A DNA stretch of 64,000 bases, from positions 1 to 64,000 of the forward strand of contig JBASGW010000073.1 in assembly GCA_049653745.1 (NCBI GenBank), in the 5' to 3' direction. This document shows, one piece after another, positions 26,408-35,500 of this stretch. The translations under genes and the position numbers were made by a program. Every line of letters starts with the position of its first letter. Position 1 is the first letter of the stretch. This DNA comes from CANDYO01 sp049653745 (GTDB lineage Bacteria > Pseudomonadota > Alphaproteobacteria > Rickettsiales > CANDYO01). The notes below the pieces were generated by a model. It was not told where the DNA came from. It was given only the letters and a program-made list of their open reading frames with translations, and did no database searches.

Positions 26408-28192
26408 TTACTTTAATTTACGATGCTGAATGTTTAGTTCACGCAGTTGTTTTTCGTCAACCGTTGCTGGAGCATTCATCAATAAATCTTGGGCCTGTTG
26501 ATTCATTGGGAAGGCAATAACTTCGCGAATATTTTTTTCATCAGCAATTAACATAACAATTCTATCAATGCCCGGAGCTACGCCGCCATGTGGAGGTGCT
26601 CCATATTTAAAAGCGGTGATAAGGCTACGAAAGCGTTCATCAACCACTTCCTTAGAGTAACCTACAATTTCAAAGGCGCGGTACATAAGTTCAGGCTTAT
26701 GATTGCGGATGGCGCCGCTAGATAATTCAATGCCATTACAAACTATATCATATTGAAATGCTTTTATTGCTAATAATTCCTCTTTAGTTTTTGCACTATT
26801 TAATGCTTCAAGCCCTCCTTGAGGCATAGAGAAAGGATTATGGCTAAAATCAATTCTATTTTCTTCTTCATTCCATTCATAAAATGGAAAATCAACGATC
26901 CAACAAAATTCAAAACGATTTTGATCAATTAGATTTAATTCTTCAGCTAATTTAGTTCTTACCAATCCTGCAAGTTTTGCAGCTTTATTTACTAAATCTG
27001 AAGCAAAAAATACAGAGTCTCCATCGCCTATTCCAGCAATTTCCTTTAAATTATTTAATTGAGCTTCATTTAAGAATTTAGCAATAGGTCCTTTGGCAGT
27101 GCCGTCTTGATTAAAGCTTATATAGCCTAATCCTCCTGCGCCATTTTCTTGAGCAAAAGCAATCATTTTATCAAAGAAGCTACGAGGCAATTGTGCAGAG
27201 TTAGGAGCAGGAATAGCTCTAACAATGAATCCTTTTTTGATATTTTCTCTAAAAATAGTAAATTCACTATCTTTAAAAATTTCAGTAACATCGCTAATAA
27301 TTAATGGATTACGCAAATCAGGTTTATCGTTACCATATTTTAACATTGAGTCATTGAAAGTGATGTGAGGAAAAGGAGATGCGGTTACAGTTTTACTTGA
27401 AAATTCAGTGAAAATTGATCGCATAACTGGTTCTACAGCAGCAAAAACATCTTCTTGAGTAACGAATGCCATTTCAATATCTAATTGATAAAATTCTCCT
27501 GGAGATCTATCAGCTCTTGCATCTTCATCTCTAAAACATGGTGCTATTTGGAAATAGCGGTCAAAACCAGAGGTCATTAATAATTGTTTGAATTGTTGCG
27601 GCGCTTGAGGAAGTGCATAAAATTTCCCTGGATGTAAGCGACTTGGCACTAAAAAATCTCTTGCTCCTTCTGGTGATGAAGCAGTTAAGATGGGAGTCTG
27701 AAACTCAATAAATCCTTGATCCACCATTTTAGCGCGGATTGCTGAAATAATTTTTGACCTTAATACAATATTGCTATGTAGTTTTTCCTTGCGAAGATCT
27801 AGAAAGCGATAACGAAGACGGGTGTCTTCAGGAAATTCTTTATCACTATTTACTTGAATTGGTAACATATCAGCATCAGATTCTAGATGAAAAGTTTTAA
27901 TTTTAATTTCTATATCGCCAGTAGCCAAATTTTTATTTCTAGCATCTTCAGCTCTAGCAGTTACTATTCCAGTTATAGTTATAACTGATTCATAATGTAG
28001 ATGTGCTATTTGGTTGGTTAATTCTTCATCTGTATCAATTACGCATTGGGTAATGCCGTAATGATCTCTTAAGTCTATAAATGCAAGGCTGCCATGGTCA
28101 CGGCGGCGATGAACCCATCCAGATAATTTCACTTGTTGGTCAATGTGAGTTGAATTAAGTTCTCCACAAGTATGGCTACGATATTTATGCAT
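26408..28192 (-). CDS. aspS: Aspartyl-tRNA synthetase
   Basis: The 594-residue bacterial-type class II synthetase has an N-terminal OB anticodon-binding domain (VKLSGWVHRRRDHGSLAFID), motif 2 (FRDEDARADRSPGEFYQLD), an inserted GAD domain (about 290-410) and motif 3 (GGVAPGIDRIVML). Length and GAD domain are normal for bacterial AspS. In alphaproteobacteria it often also charges tRNA-Asn for GatCAB repair; that non-discriminating role is inference. It is transcribed alone; the next gene upstream on the strand is an unrelated candidate effector. Confidence 0.97.
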   Translation of the reverse strand: MHKYRSHTCGELNSTHIDQQVKLSGWVHRRRDHGSLAFIDLRDHYGITQCVIDTDEELTNQIAHLHYESVITITGIVTARAEDARNKNLATGDIEIKIKTFHLESDADMLPIQVNSDKEFPEDTRLRYRFLDLRKEKLHSNIVLRSKIISAIRAKMVDQGFIEFQTPILTASSPEGARDFLVPSRLHPGKFYALPQAPQQFKQLLMTSGFDRYFQIAPCFRDEDARADRSPGEFYQLDIEMAFVTQEDVFAAVEPVMRSIFTEFSSKTVTASPFPHITFNDSMLKYGNDKPDLRNPLIISDVTEIFKDSEFTIFRENIKKGFIVRAIPAPNSAQLPRSFFDKMIAFAQENGAGGLGYISFNQDGTAKGPIAKFLNEAQLNNLKEIAGIGDGDSVFFASDLVNKAAKLAGLVRTKLAEELNLIDQNRFEFCWIVDFPFYEWNEEENRIDFSHNPFSMPQGGLEALNSAKTKEELLAIKAFQYDIVCNGIELSSGAIRNHKPELMYRAFEIVGYSKEVVDERFRSLITAFKYGAPPHGGVAPGIDRIVMLIADEKNIREVIAFPMNQQAQDLLMNAPATVDEKQLRELNIQHRKLK

Positions 28193-28263
28193 TAGTTTCT
28201 CTCAAAATAATCTTGATCTAAAGTCTAGTATTTAACTAGATTGTAACTGATTTTGCAAGTAAA

Positions 28264-29634
28264 TTATGGTGTTGATATGGGTGTCCTTCTGCGTTTATTG
28301 CCAATGTATGATGGAGAAGCTTGGTGATTTATAGAATTATCTTGATTGATAACTTTAACTCCCGCTAAGCTGAGCGCTTCAGCTGCGGCTATTGTGCTTT
28401 CTATAGAGATTCTATTTGGAGAGCTAAAATTGCTTTGAGGGCTAACTTGAATAGCTAGAAGTGGTTTATTTCTAACTCTTGGGGGTGTTATATGTCTATT
28501 AGTGTTTTCTTTTGCATTTTCTTTAGAGTGAGTTGATTCATCGCTGCTGCTTAAGCTTTCTTCGGAAGTAGTTGATTGAAATGTAATATTTTCTAATAAG
28601 GATGGGATATCTTTTGTTGAGTCTATTTCTTCTTTGATATCGAAAATTCTTTGAGGAATTTTACAGCCTAAACGAACCATGTCATCATAAAATACATCCA
28701 CTATTTTAGTTTGTTGGGTTTGTAATTTTTCAACATTTTCAGCAATATATTGTTCTCCTAAAAGAGTTGCTGTTTTTTCGTTATCAGTAATTAAATGTCT
28801 TAACTCTTTTGGAGTAAGGTTAGCAAATTTGATAAAACTTTCGCAAGCTTCTTTTTGTGATTCTATACTCAAGTCTTCATAAAAATTGAGGCTACAGCTA
28901 TTATTATCTGCTGTTGGAAAATAATGATTTACTAGATGAGGTGCTGGATTGGCGTTGCCTCCATCGATAATAATAATATGTTCAGTTTCTGGATTAAAAC
29001 CTGCATTTTTTCCTTGTGCTCCTATACAATCATTGTTGCCCATGCAGCAGCTTAAGGCAAAGAAAGCTCCCAAACCTTTAGGTTCTTTTGGTAGATAGGG
29101 ATATTTTCTTAAGTCCTCTCCGTTAATAAAAGAATTATGATAATTATAATAATCTCCTATGTCATGATAAGGTGAAATCATTTTAGAAGTGAAGTGCGCA
29201 ATATCCAATGTATTCAGTTGCTCTAGAGTGCTATCAAGATTTATTGTATTAAGAGAATGTCTATCTATTTTTATTTTATCTTTTAGGCATTTGGCGATGC
29301 TTTTCCGATTAGCTGATGTGGCTGAGAGGGGGGTATATTTTTCTGGTTTTAAAAAAACAATAGAGGTTTGAGGAGTTTGATATTTGCTGTTTCCAATGGC
29401 TTCTGCAATATTAAAAAAAGCTTTTTCTTTGCAAGATTCTCTAGACATTTGAGAGGCCAAATTTTCAATATCTTTATGGCTACTAATTAAATATTTAGTT
29501 GAGCTTTTTGGAATTCCGAGTTTAACCATATATCTCTCGCCAGAAGCGTCTTGCATTATTGCTCCAGGAGATGCTCCTTCCTTTTGAGACAAATATGCAA
29601 GTGAAAATTCTAAAGTTGGCTTAGCTGTTTTCAT
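28264..29634 (-). CDS. Protein with an atypical kinase-like fold and disordered C-terminal tail (candidate effector)
   Basis: I do not recognise a named family. Visible kinase-like features are a glycine/serine loop GASPGAIMQDASGE (20-33) before YMVKL with Lys38, then CMGNNDCIGAQGKNAGF (196-212) offering catalytic Asp201 and Asn209, and HIIIIDGG with metal-binding Asp223. This order (GNxDxxG..N..IDxG) recalls HipA, PI3/4-kinase and actin-fragmin-kinase-like proteins. Residues 330-456 are low-complexity, serine-rich and probably disordered, ending in a basic NKRRRTP patch resembling a nuclear localisation signal. There is no signal peptide. A secreted eukaryote-directed kinase is a reasonable guess; activity is unproven. 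Confidence 0.6.
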   Translation of the reverse strand: MKTAKPTLEFSLAYLSQKEGASPGAIMQDASGERYMVKLGIPKSSTKYLISSHKDIENLASQMSRESCKEKAFFNIAEAIGNSKYQTPQTSIVFLKPEKYTPLSATSANRKSIAKCLKDKIKIDRHSLNTINLDSTLEQLNTLDIAHFTSKMISPYHDIGDYYNYHNSFINGEDLRKYPYLPKEPKGLGAFFALSCCMGNNDCIGAQGKNAGFNPETEHIIIIDGGNANPAPHLVNHYFPTADNNSCSLNFYEDLSIESQKEACESFIKFANLTPKELRHLITDNEKTATLLGEQYIAENVEKLQTQQTKIVDVFYDDMVRLGCKIPQRIFDIKEEIDSTKDIPSLLENITFQSTTSEESLSSSDESTHSKENAKENTNRHITPPRVRNKPLLAIQVSPQSNFSSPNRISIESTIAAAEALSLAGVKVINQDNSINHQASPSYIGNKRRRTPISTP

Positions 29635-29725
29635 TATTTAATCCTCTAAAGATATTATTTAAATGTTATAATAATATTTAGAATGTAACAATAAAATAAA
29701 GATGTATTTTTAGTGAGTTGATAAT

Positions 29726-29765
29726 AAAAAAACTCCAGAAAGCGCTGCTTTATGGAGTTTTTTTT
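29726..29765. terminator. Bidirectional intrinsic terminator after rplT
   Basis: AAACTCCA (29730-29737) pairs with TGGAGTTT (29753-29760), with an inner AAAGC/GCTTT stem. Seven A precede and eight T follow, so both strands read hairpin plus T run. On the minus strand it ends the rpmI-rplT transcript 24 bases after the stop. Confidence 0.88.
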
Positions 29766-29788
29766 ACTTAAAACGGGTAGCTTAAATA

Positions 29789-30166
29789 TTAAGCAGCTTT
29801 AGTTTTATTTTGTTCTAAAGCTTTTTGTGCTTGTTCAACTACTGCTTTGAATGCTTCTGGCTCTCTAACCGCTAAGTCTGCTAAGATTTTGCGATCTAAG
29901 TCAATGTTAGCTAAGGTAAGTCCATTAATGAATTGTGAGTAAACCATCCCATATTGACGAACGCCAGCATTGATTCTTTGAATCCATAGGGCGCGGAAGT
30001 CACGTTTGCGAGCGCGACGATCGCGATATGCATAACGTAATGCTTTTTCAACTTTTTCTATAGCAACGCGGAAACAGTTTTTTGCTCTTCCACGAAAGCC
30101 CTTCGCTAATTTTAAAACTTTTTTATGACGTTTTTTGGAGACTGCTCCATTTACTGCGCGAGACAT
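29789..30166 (-). CDS. rplT: 50S ribosomal protein L20
   Basis: The 125-residue product begins MSRAVNGAVSKKRHKKVLK and continues AKGFRGRAKNCFRVAIE and DRRARKRDFRALWIQRINAG, all diagnostic of L20, an early 23S-binding assembly protein. It follows rpmI by ten bases in the usual order and ends at a strong intrinsic terminator. infC is not next to the pair here. Confidence 0.98.
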   Translation of the reverse strand: MSRAVNGAVSKKRHKKVLKLAKGFRGRAKNCFRVAIEKVEKALRYAYRDRRARKRDFRALWIQRINAGVRQYGMVYSQFINGLTLANIDLDRKILADLAVREPEAFKAVVEQAQKALEQNKTKAA

Positions 30167-30176
30167 ATATCAATCC

Positions 30177-30386
30177 TTATCTAAATTTTTTACCATATGG
30201 CATGAATTGTAAAACTATTTTACGATCTGCATCGCATAAAATAGTTGTTCCACGTAATTCACGAATTTGACTAGATGATCTTTTACGCATTCCATGCTGT
30301 TTACCAGCCTGTGTTCCTCTAACTTTATTGCTAGCGGTAAAAGAGAATCTCTTTTTTGCGCTGCTATTTGTTTTCATTTTTGGCAT
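30177..30386 (-). CDS. rpmI: 50S ribosomal protein L35
   Basis: The 69-residue basic product starts MPKMKTNSSAKKRFSFT, the L35 signature. An AAGAGGAAT ribosome-binding site precedes the ATG. It is the first gene of the rpmI-rplT pair; the usual infC in front is missing, and the 138-base gap upstream contains the ctrA terminator, so the pair needs its own promoter. Confidence 0.97.
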   Translation of the reverse strand: MPKMKTNSSAKKRFSFTASNKVRGTQAGKQHGMRKRSSSQIRELRGTTILCDADRKIVLQFMPYGKKFR

Positions 30387-30461
30387 TTTATTCCTCTTAA
30401 ATTATTTGATGGAAATACTAGGTAGATTAGGCATGCCATTTAAAAAAGCCATACTACCAAC

Positions 30462-30508
30462 AAAAAACTCTCTATAAATAGAAATGGCCATTATAAAGAG
30501 TTTTTTTT
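30462..30508. terminator. Intrinsic terminator after ctrA
   Basis: AAACTCT (30465-30471) and AGAGTTT (30497-30503) form the outer stem with an inner TATA/TATA helix. Runs of A on the left and T on the right give a hairpin-T-run structure on both strands. It lies about 20 bases after the ctrA stop on the minus strand. Confidence 0.78.
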
Positions 30509-30524
30509 AAAAGTTCAATATTAA

Positions 30525-31259
30525 TTATTCAGCGTTATTTTTAGAAGCGCTTTTCTTTTCTTCTTCGGTTAAAAGCTCTTCCATTGGATATTCTTTTAAC
30601 ATATATCCACGTCCCCAAACGGTTTCAATATAGTTGGTTCCACCAGATGAATCAGCTAATTTCTTTCTCAATTTGCAAACAAATACGTCAATAATTTTTA
30701 ATTCTGGTTCGTCAATGCCACCATATAGATGATTTAAGAACATTTCTTTAGTTAGTACTGTTCCACGACGCATCGCTAGTAATTCTAAAATAGCATATTC
30801 TTTGCTAGTTAAATGAACAGGAGTTGAGTCCACTTCAACAATTCTAGTATCCAAATTAACGGTTACTTTGTCAAATCTTAATACCGATTCAGAATGTCCT
30901 TTTGATCTTCTTACAATCGCTTGAATGCGAGCAATTAATTCACCACGATTAAATGGCTTTGTTAAATAATCATCTGCACCAAATCCTAAACCTTTAATTT
31001 TTTGATCAGCTCCTGATAACCCTGATAAAATTAACACAGGAATCTTAACTTTAGCTGAACGAAGGCGCAATAGAACTTCATAACCATCAATATCTGGTAA
31101 AATTAAATCTAAAATGATTAAGTCATAATCATAAATTTTACCAACTTCTAATCCCTCTTGACCAAGCTGACATACATCACAAATTATCCCTTCTGATGCA
31201 AGGGCTAGCTCAATAGAACTAGCAGTTGAGTGATCGTCTTCAACGAGTAATACGCGCAT
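30525..31259 (-). CDS. ctrA: Cell-cycle response regulator CtrA
   Basis: The 244-residue OmpR-type regulator has a receiver domain with acidic pocket EDD (7-9), phospho-acceptor Asp51 in IILDLILPD, and a switch Lys in YLTKPF. The winged-helix DNA-binding domain contains VHLTSKEYAILELLAMRRG and a KMFLNHLYGG-type segment. The sequence ELxLxSEG..GKIYDYDLIILDL is CtrA-specific among alphaproteobacteria. CtrA controls cell-cycle and developmental genes by binding TTAA-N7-TTAA. A perfect match to this site lies upstream, between ctrA and tilS. The C-terminal tail is charged (EEKKSASKNN). Confidence 0.96.
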   Translation of the reverse strand: MRVLLVEDDHSTASSIELALASEGIICDVCQLGQEGLEVGKIYDYDLIILDLILPDIDGYEVLLRLRSAKVKIPVLILSGLSGADQKIKGLGFGADDYLTKPFNRGELIARIQAIVRRSKGHSESVLRFDKVTVNLDTRIVEVDSTPVHLTSKEYAILELLAMRRGTVLTKEMFLNHLYGGIDEPELKIIDVFVCKLRKKLADSSGGTNYIETVWGRGYMLKEYPMEELLTEEEKKSASKNNAE

Positions 31260-31438
31260 CTTTTGCTCCTAATAGTTTACACAACAGTAATTTAATATTT
31301 CAATTAATTGACGATTCAGCCTCTTTTTGTTACTCTCTATAAATACAAAGCGAGATTGTAATGTCAATTATCCTAATTTTTAATATCTCATATAATTAAC
31401 ATATTTCGCAACTAAAAAATAGCAAATAATCATTTTTG

Positions 31439-31462
31439 TTAACTATTTTTTAAGTTTCTTAA
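31439..31462. promoter_or_regulatory. Candidate CtrA box
   Basis: TTAACTATTTTTTAA (31439-31453) is an exact TTAA-N7-TTAA CtrA site, and a third TTAA follows at 31459-31462. It lies 42 bases before tilS and 180 bases before divergent ctrA. In DNA this AT-rich the motif arises often by chance (of the order of ten per 64 kb), so only its position supports function. Confidence 0.4.
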
Positions 31463-31494
31463 AAACCATATTAGTTAATTGTAACATATAAATA

Positions 31495-32463
31495 ATGATT
31501 TATCTTAAATTTTATCAAAGTGTAGTTTCAATATTAGGAGCAATAAATAGTAATATTAATATTGCAGTAGCAGTGTCTGGAGGAGCCGACTCCTTAGCTT
31601 TGTGCTTTTTATTCGATAAGTTAGTTAAAGAACATGGTGGTAATTTTTGCTGTGTTACTATTGATCATCAATTAAGAAGAGAATCTTCGAGTGAGGCCCA
31701 AAAAGTTAATGAGATATTAAATTATCATAATATTAAGCATTATATACTGCCATGGATTGGAGAAAAGCCTAAAGCTAATATTCAGGAGAATGCTAGGATA
31801 GCAAGATATAAATTGCTCGCAGACTTTTGTAAACAGCATTCTATAGGTTATTTAGCAACAGGTCATCAGAAGAATGATCAAGCAGAAAATTTTATAATAA
31901 GATTAGAGCATGGGAGTGGGATATATGGATTATCTGGTATTCCTCCAATGACGAATCTTAACGGAGTTACAGTTATTCGGCCCTTACTTAAATTTAGTAA
32001 AGAGGAGTTACAGGGCTTTTTGGTGTCTGAAGGAATTAAATGGATTGAGGATCCATCTAATCAGAATGAACATTTTGCTAGAGTTAGAATTCGTAAAGTC
32101 TTAAGTCAATATCCTGGGTTTATTGATAAAATTGCAACAGCTAGTATAAATTTGTCACGGGCCAAAGAAGTTGTGGAGTATATGTTGCAAAATAGCTTGA
32201 ATGATTTGGTAAATTATCCTCAATCAAATATCGCTACTTTTAGCTTCGATAAGTTTAATCAACTGCCACAAGAAATTAAATTCAGAATGTTAGCTAAATT
32301 ATTACAAGAAATAGGTAGTAACTTAAAGCCAGCAAGAGGAGAGAGAATAGAAAATTTGATAGCTAAAATTGAAGCTGGCATAAGCTTTAAAGCTTCAACT
32401 TTAGGAGGCTGTTTGATTCAAAGGAAAAGAGAGCAAATTATTATTACTCGTGAGGTGAGTTAA
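31495..32463 (+). CDS. tilS: tRNA(Ile)-lysidine synthetase
   Basis: The 322-residue N-type ATP pyrophosphatase has the PP-loop SGGADS (28-33) and TilS landmarks TIDHQLRRESSSEA, NARIARYKLL, GHQKNDQAENFIIRL and HGSGIYGLSGIPPM. It puts lysidine at position 34 of the CAU-anticodon tRNA-Ile so that it reads AUA, which is essential. It is shorter than the roughly 430-residue enterobacterial enzyme, mainly by loss of C-terminal domain. ftsH, which often follows tilS in rickettsiae, is replaced here by an ankyrin gene. Confidence 0.95.
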   Translation: MIYLKFYQSVVSILGAINSNINIAVAVSGGADSLALCFLFDKLVKEHGGNFCCVTIDHQLRRESSSEAQKVNEILNYHNIKHYILPWIGEKPKANIQENARIARYKLLADFCKQHSIGYLATGHQKNDQAENFIIRLEHGSGIYGLSGIPPMTNLNGVTVIRPLLKFSKEELQGFLVSEGIKWIEDPSNQNEHFARVRIRKVLSQYPGFIDKIATASINLSRAKEVVEYMLQNSLNDLVNYPQSNIATFSFDKFNQLPQEIKFRMLAKLLQEIGSNLKPARGERIENLIAKIEAGISFKASTLGGCLIQRKREQIIITREVS

Positions 32464-32559
32464 TCTTTAAAATAATTCCTCCGCAACTATAGGTTGCTTA
32501 TATCTTTTAATTTTGGATAATATTCATTTATAAGTAAAAAATTATTAGGTAGCTTGAGC

Positions 32560-35500
32560 ATGAAAATCAAACAAAACTTTAAAGATATAAAAAAGACAGA
32601 AGATATTGACCAATCTGCGTTAGAAAATTATTTATCTGCTCTTTATCAAAATATTTCAAGCCCTCAAGAGCAAGCTAATGTTTTAATTAATGAGTTAGGG
32701 CGTTTAACGGGAACTAATAAATTTGAAAGTTTAAGAGATAAATTAACTCAAGTGGTTTCCCCTGGAGAGACTAAGCTTATTATTGAAGAGATAAAAAAAA
32801 CAGCTGAGGCAATTTGTTATAAGTTAGGCAATAATTTAGTTGCTACCCCAGAAAAATTTAAAGCAGAAGTAAAAAGTGCCACTATAAATGCCTGCGATGC
32901 GGGTGCATTAACTAATATGCAAAAGATGCTTTATGGCATGGATAATTCACTATATGTTCAAAAATATGATTATATTCAAAATTTAGCTAATGAATATATT
33001 AGAATGCATCGTTTAGCAGGTGGAGTGCATGGAGTTAATGAGCTTATTCATGAGGTAAGTTTAGATTATAATGTAATGCCACCCCGTGATGTGCATGCTA
33101 GGTATCGTAATCTTTCTCAAAATCCTAATGAAGACTTTCAAAAAAATTCTAAATTTAAAGATTATCTAGACCGGCATTTAAGCACGCGAGAAGGTGTGTA
33201 TAGTTTCGCTGAAAATGTTGCAAATAGCTATTTAAGCAATTTACCAGATGCGCCAGAAAATAATCAAAAATTTATGGTTAAAACTAATGAGCAAGAAAGT
33301 GAGCAGTTGGAGCAAATTATAGCAGTTTCAGATTCTTTAAACATTCCAATAACTAGCGTCATCCAATATTCAGAAGATGGATCTGAATTTGAGTATAAGC
33401 CAGATTATATGTCAATTATTAAAGCTGCGGTAATGCAAGATCTAACAAATCAAGGAATGATAGAATATGAACCATTAATTGTTAATGAAAGAGAAACTAT
33501 TATTACTTATGCCCCACCGAGAAGAGAGTTGGATGAGAAGGGTAAAACAAGAGTTATTTATGATACAGAAGGAACTTCTAAAAGCATAGAAACTAAGAAT
33601 CAAATAATAGAATCTTCAGATGGTTGGTATTTAACCGAAACTATTACTGATAAAATGGTCCCTAGTAAAAAAATATTGGATACATCTGAGCTAGGGGGAT
33701 TGACCATAGATGGGGAAAATATAGAAGATTATTTACATACGCATTTAAAAGCACCTCTAGCAGCAGGAATAAGTTTTGAAGATAGTTTAAGGGTGGTTAT
33801 TGAAAATAATAAAAATAGTGTTGCGTTATCAGAGCCTGACATAGCCACTGAACTATTTTTATTAAGCGATCAGGCGTCCACCCTTAGAGGAATTTTAAGT
33901 AGTTCAGAATTAAGTTCCATGACTATTGTGAATATAAAAAAATGGCAGAAGTTTAGTAACTTAATCCAGTCTAATTCTCCTGATTTATTGCCTTATATAG
34001 CACGATATGGTGATAATTCAATGCTGGATGTTTATTTAAATCAGCAAGGTAACGAAAATATAAAGCAATACCGAAACAAATATAATGAAAGTTTATTACA
34101 CATTGCTGCTGGAAATGGAAATCAAGAGATAATTCCTAGTTTAATAGAAGCAGGAATTGATGTAAGTGTTAAAGATGACTTGGAGATGACAGCTTTGCAT
34201 TGGGCTGCATCTTATGGCAAAGTGGAAGCAATTGCTAAGCTAATTGAATTAGGAGCTGATATTAATGCTAAAGATAATCAAGGGAGAGCAGCTTTACATT
34301 TGGCTGCGGATAATGTTAAGGCTGAAATAATAGAAAAATTAGTTAGTTTGGGTGCTGATATTAATACTAAAAATAATTCTAGTAATACAGCGCTGCATGT
34401 AGCTGCTGCGTCTGGCAAGGTTGAGGTAATAGTAAAGTTAATTGAGTTGGGTGCTGATATTAATGCTAAGAGTAACAAGGGTAATACAGCGCTGCATGTA
34501 GCTGCTGCGTCTGGCAAGGTTGAGGTAATAGTAAAGTTAATTGAGCTGGGTGCTGATATTAATGCTAAGAGTAACGAGGGTAATACAGCGCTGCATGTAG
34601 CTGCTGTGTCTGGCAAGGTTGAATCAATCGTAAAGTTAATTGAGCTGGGTGCTGATATTAATGCTAAGGATAATGAGGGAAAAACGGCTTTACATAGAGC
34701 TGCTGTGTCTGGCAAGGTTGAAGCAATAGAAAAATTACTTGCTTTGGGAGTCGATGTTAATGCTAAAGATAAAGATGGTAGAACAGCTTTGCATTTGGCT
34801 GCGGATAATGTTAAGGCTGGAATAATAGAAAAATTAGTTAGTTTGGGTGCTGATATTAATGCTAAAGATAATGAGGGGAGGTCAGCTTTACATTTGGTTG
34901 CTATTAATAAATTTAATTTTGATAAGCATAATGATGGTTTTGACTATTATAGTAAAATGCGAGATTCAATGAAAAAATTAATCGAATTGGGTGCTGACAT
35001 TAATGCTAGGGATAGAGATGGTTACGCAGCTTTACATTTGGCTGCTAAAATGGGTAATAACAATCAAATGCAAATTTTAGGTGCATTACCTAATCTTACG
35101 GATATCAGGGATAATGAAGGGAGAACCGCTTTACATTTGGCTGCTCTTAATGAAGAGGCGCTATACACTTTATATCAATTAAAAATTGATATAAATGCTA
35201 AAGATAATGAAGGGGAAACAGCTTTACATTTGGTTGCTGCTAATGGGAAATTACTCGCAATAACAAAATTATTTGAATTAGGCGCGGATATAAATGCTAA
35301 AGACAATAACGAACGGACGGCATTGCATTTGGCTGCAGCTAATGGGCAGATAAAAGCAATAACAAGCTTAATTAAAAAAGAAGCTGTTAATATTAAGGAT
35401 AAAGATGGTCGAACAGCTTTGCATTTGGCTGCGGCTAATGGCCGTGAACAAGCAATAGAAAAATTAATTGTTTTTTATAGCTATAATATAAAAGATACAG

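Noticed and set aside
34278..34715. Long open frame on the minus strand inside the ankyrin gene
   Set aside because: It is the antisense of the near-identical ankyrin repeats and stays open only because those repeats share codons; it has no ribosome-binding site and repeats with the same 33-codon period.
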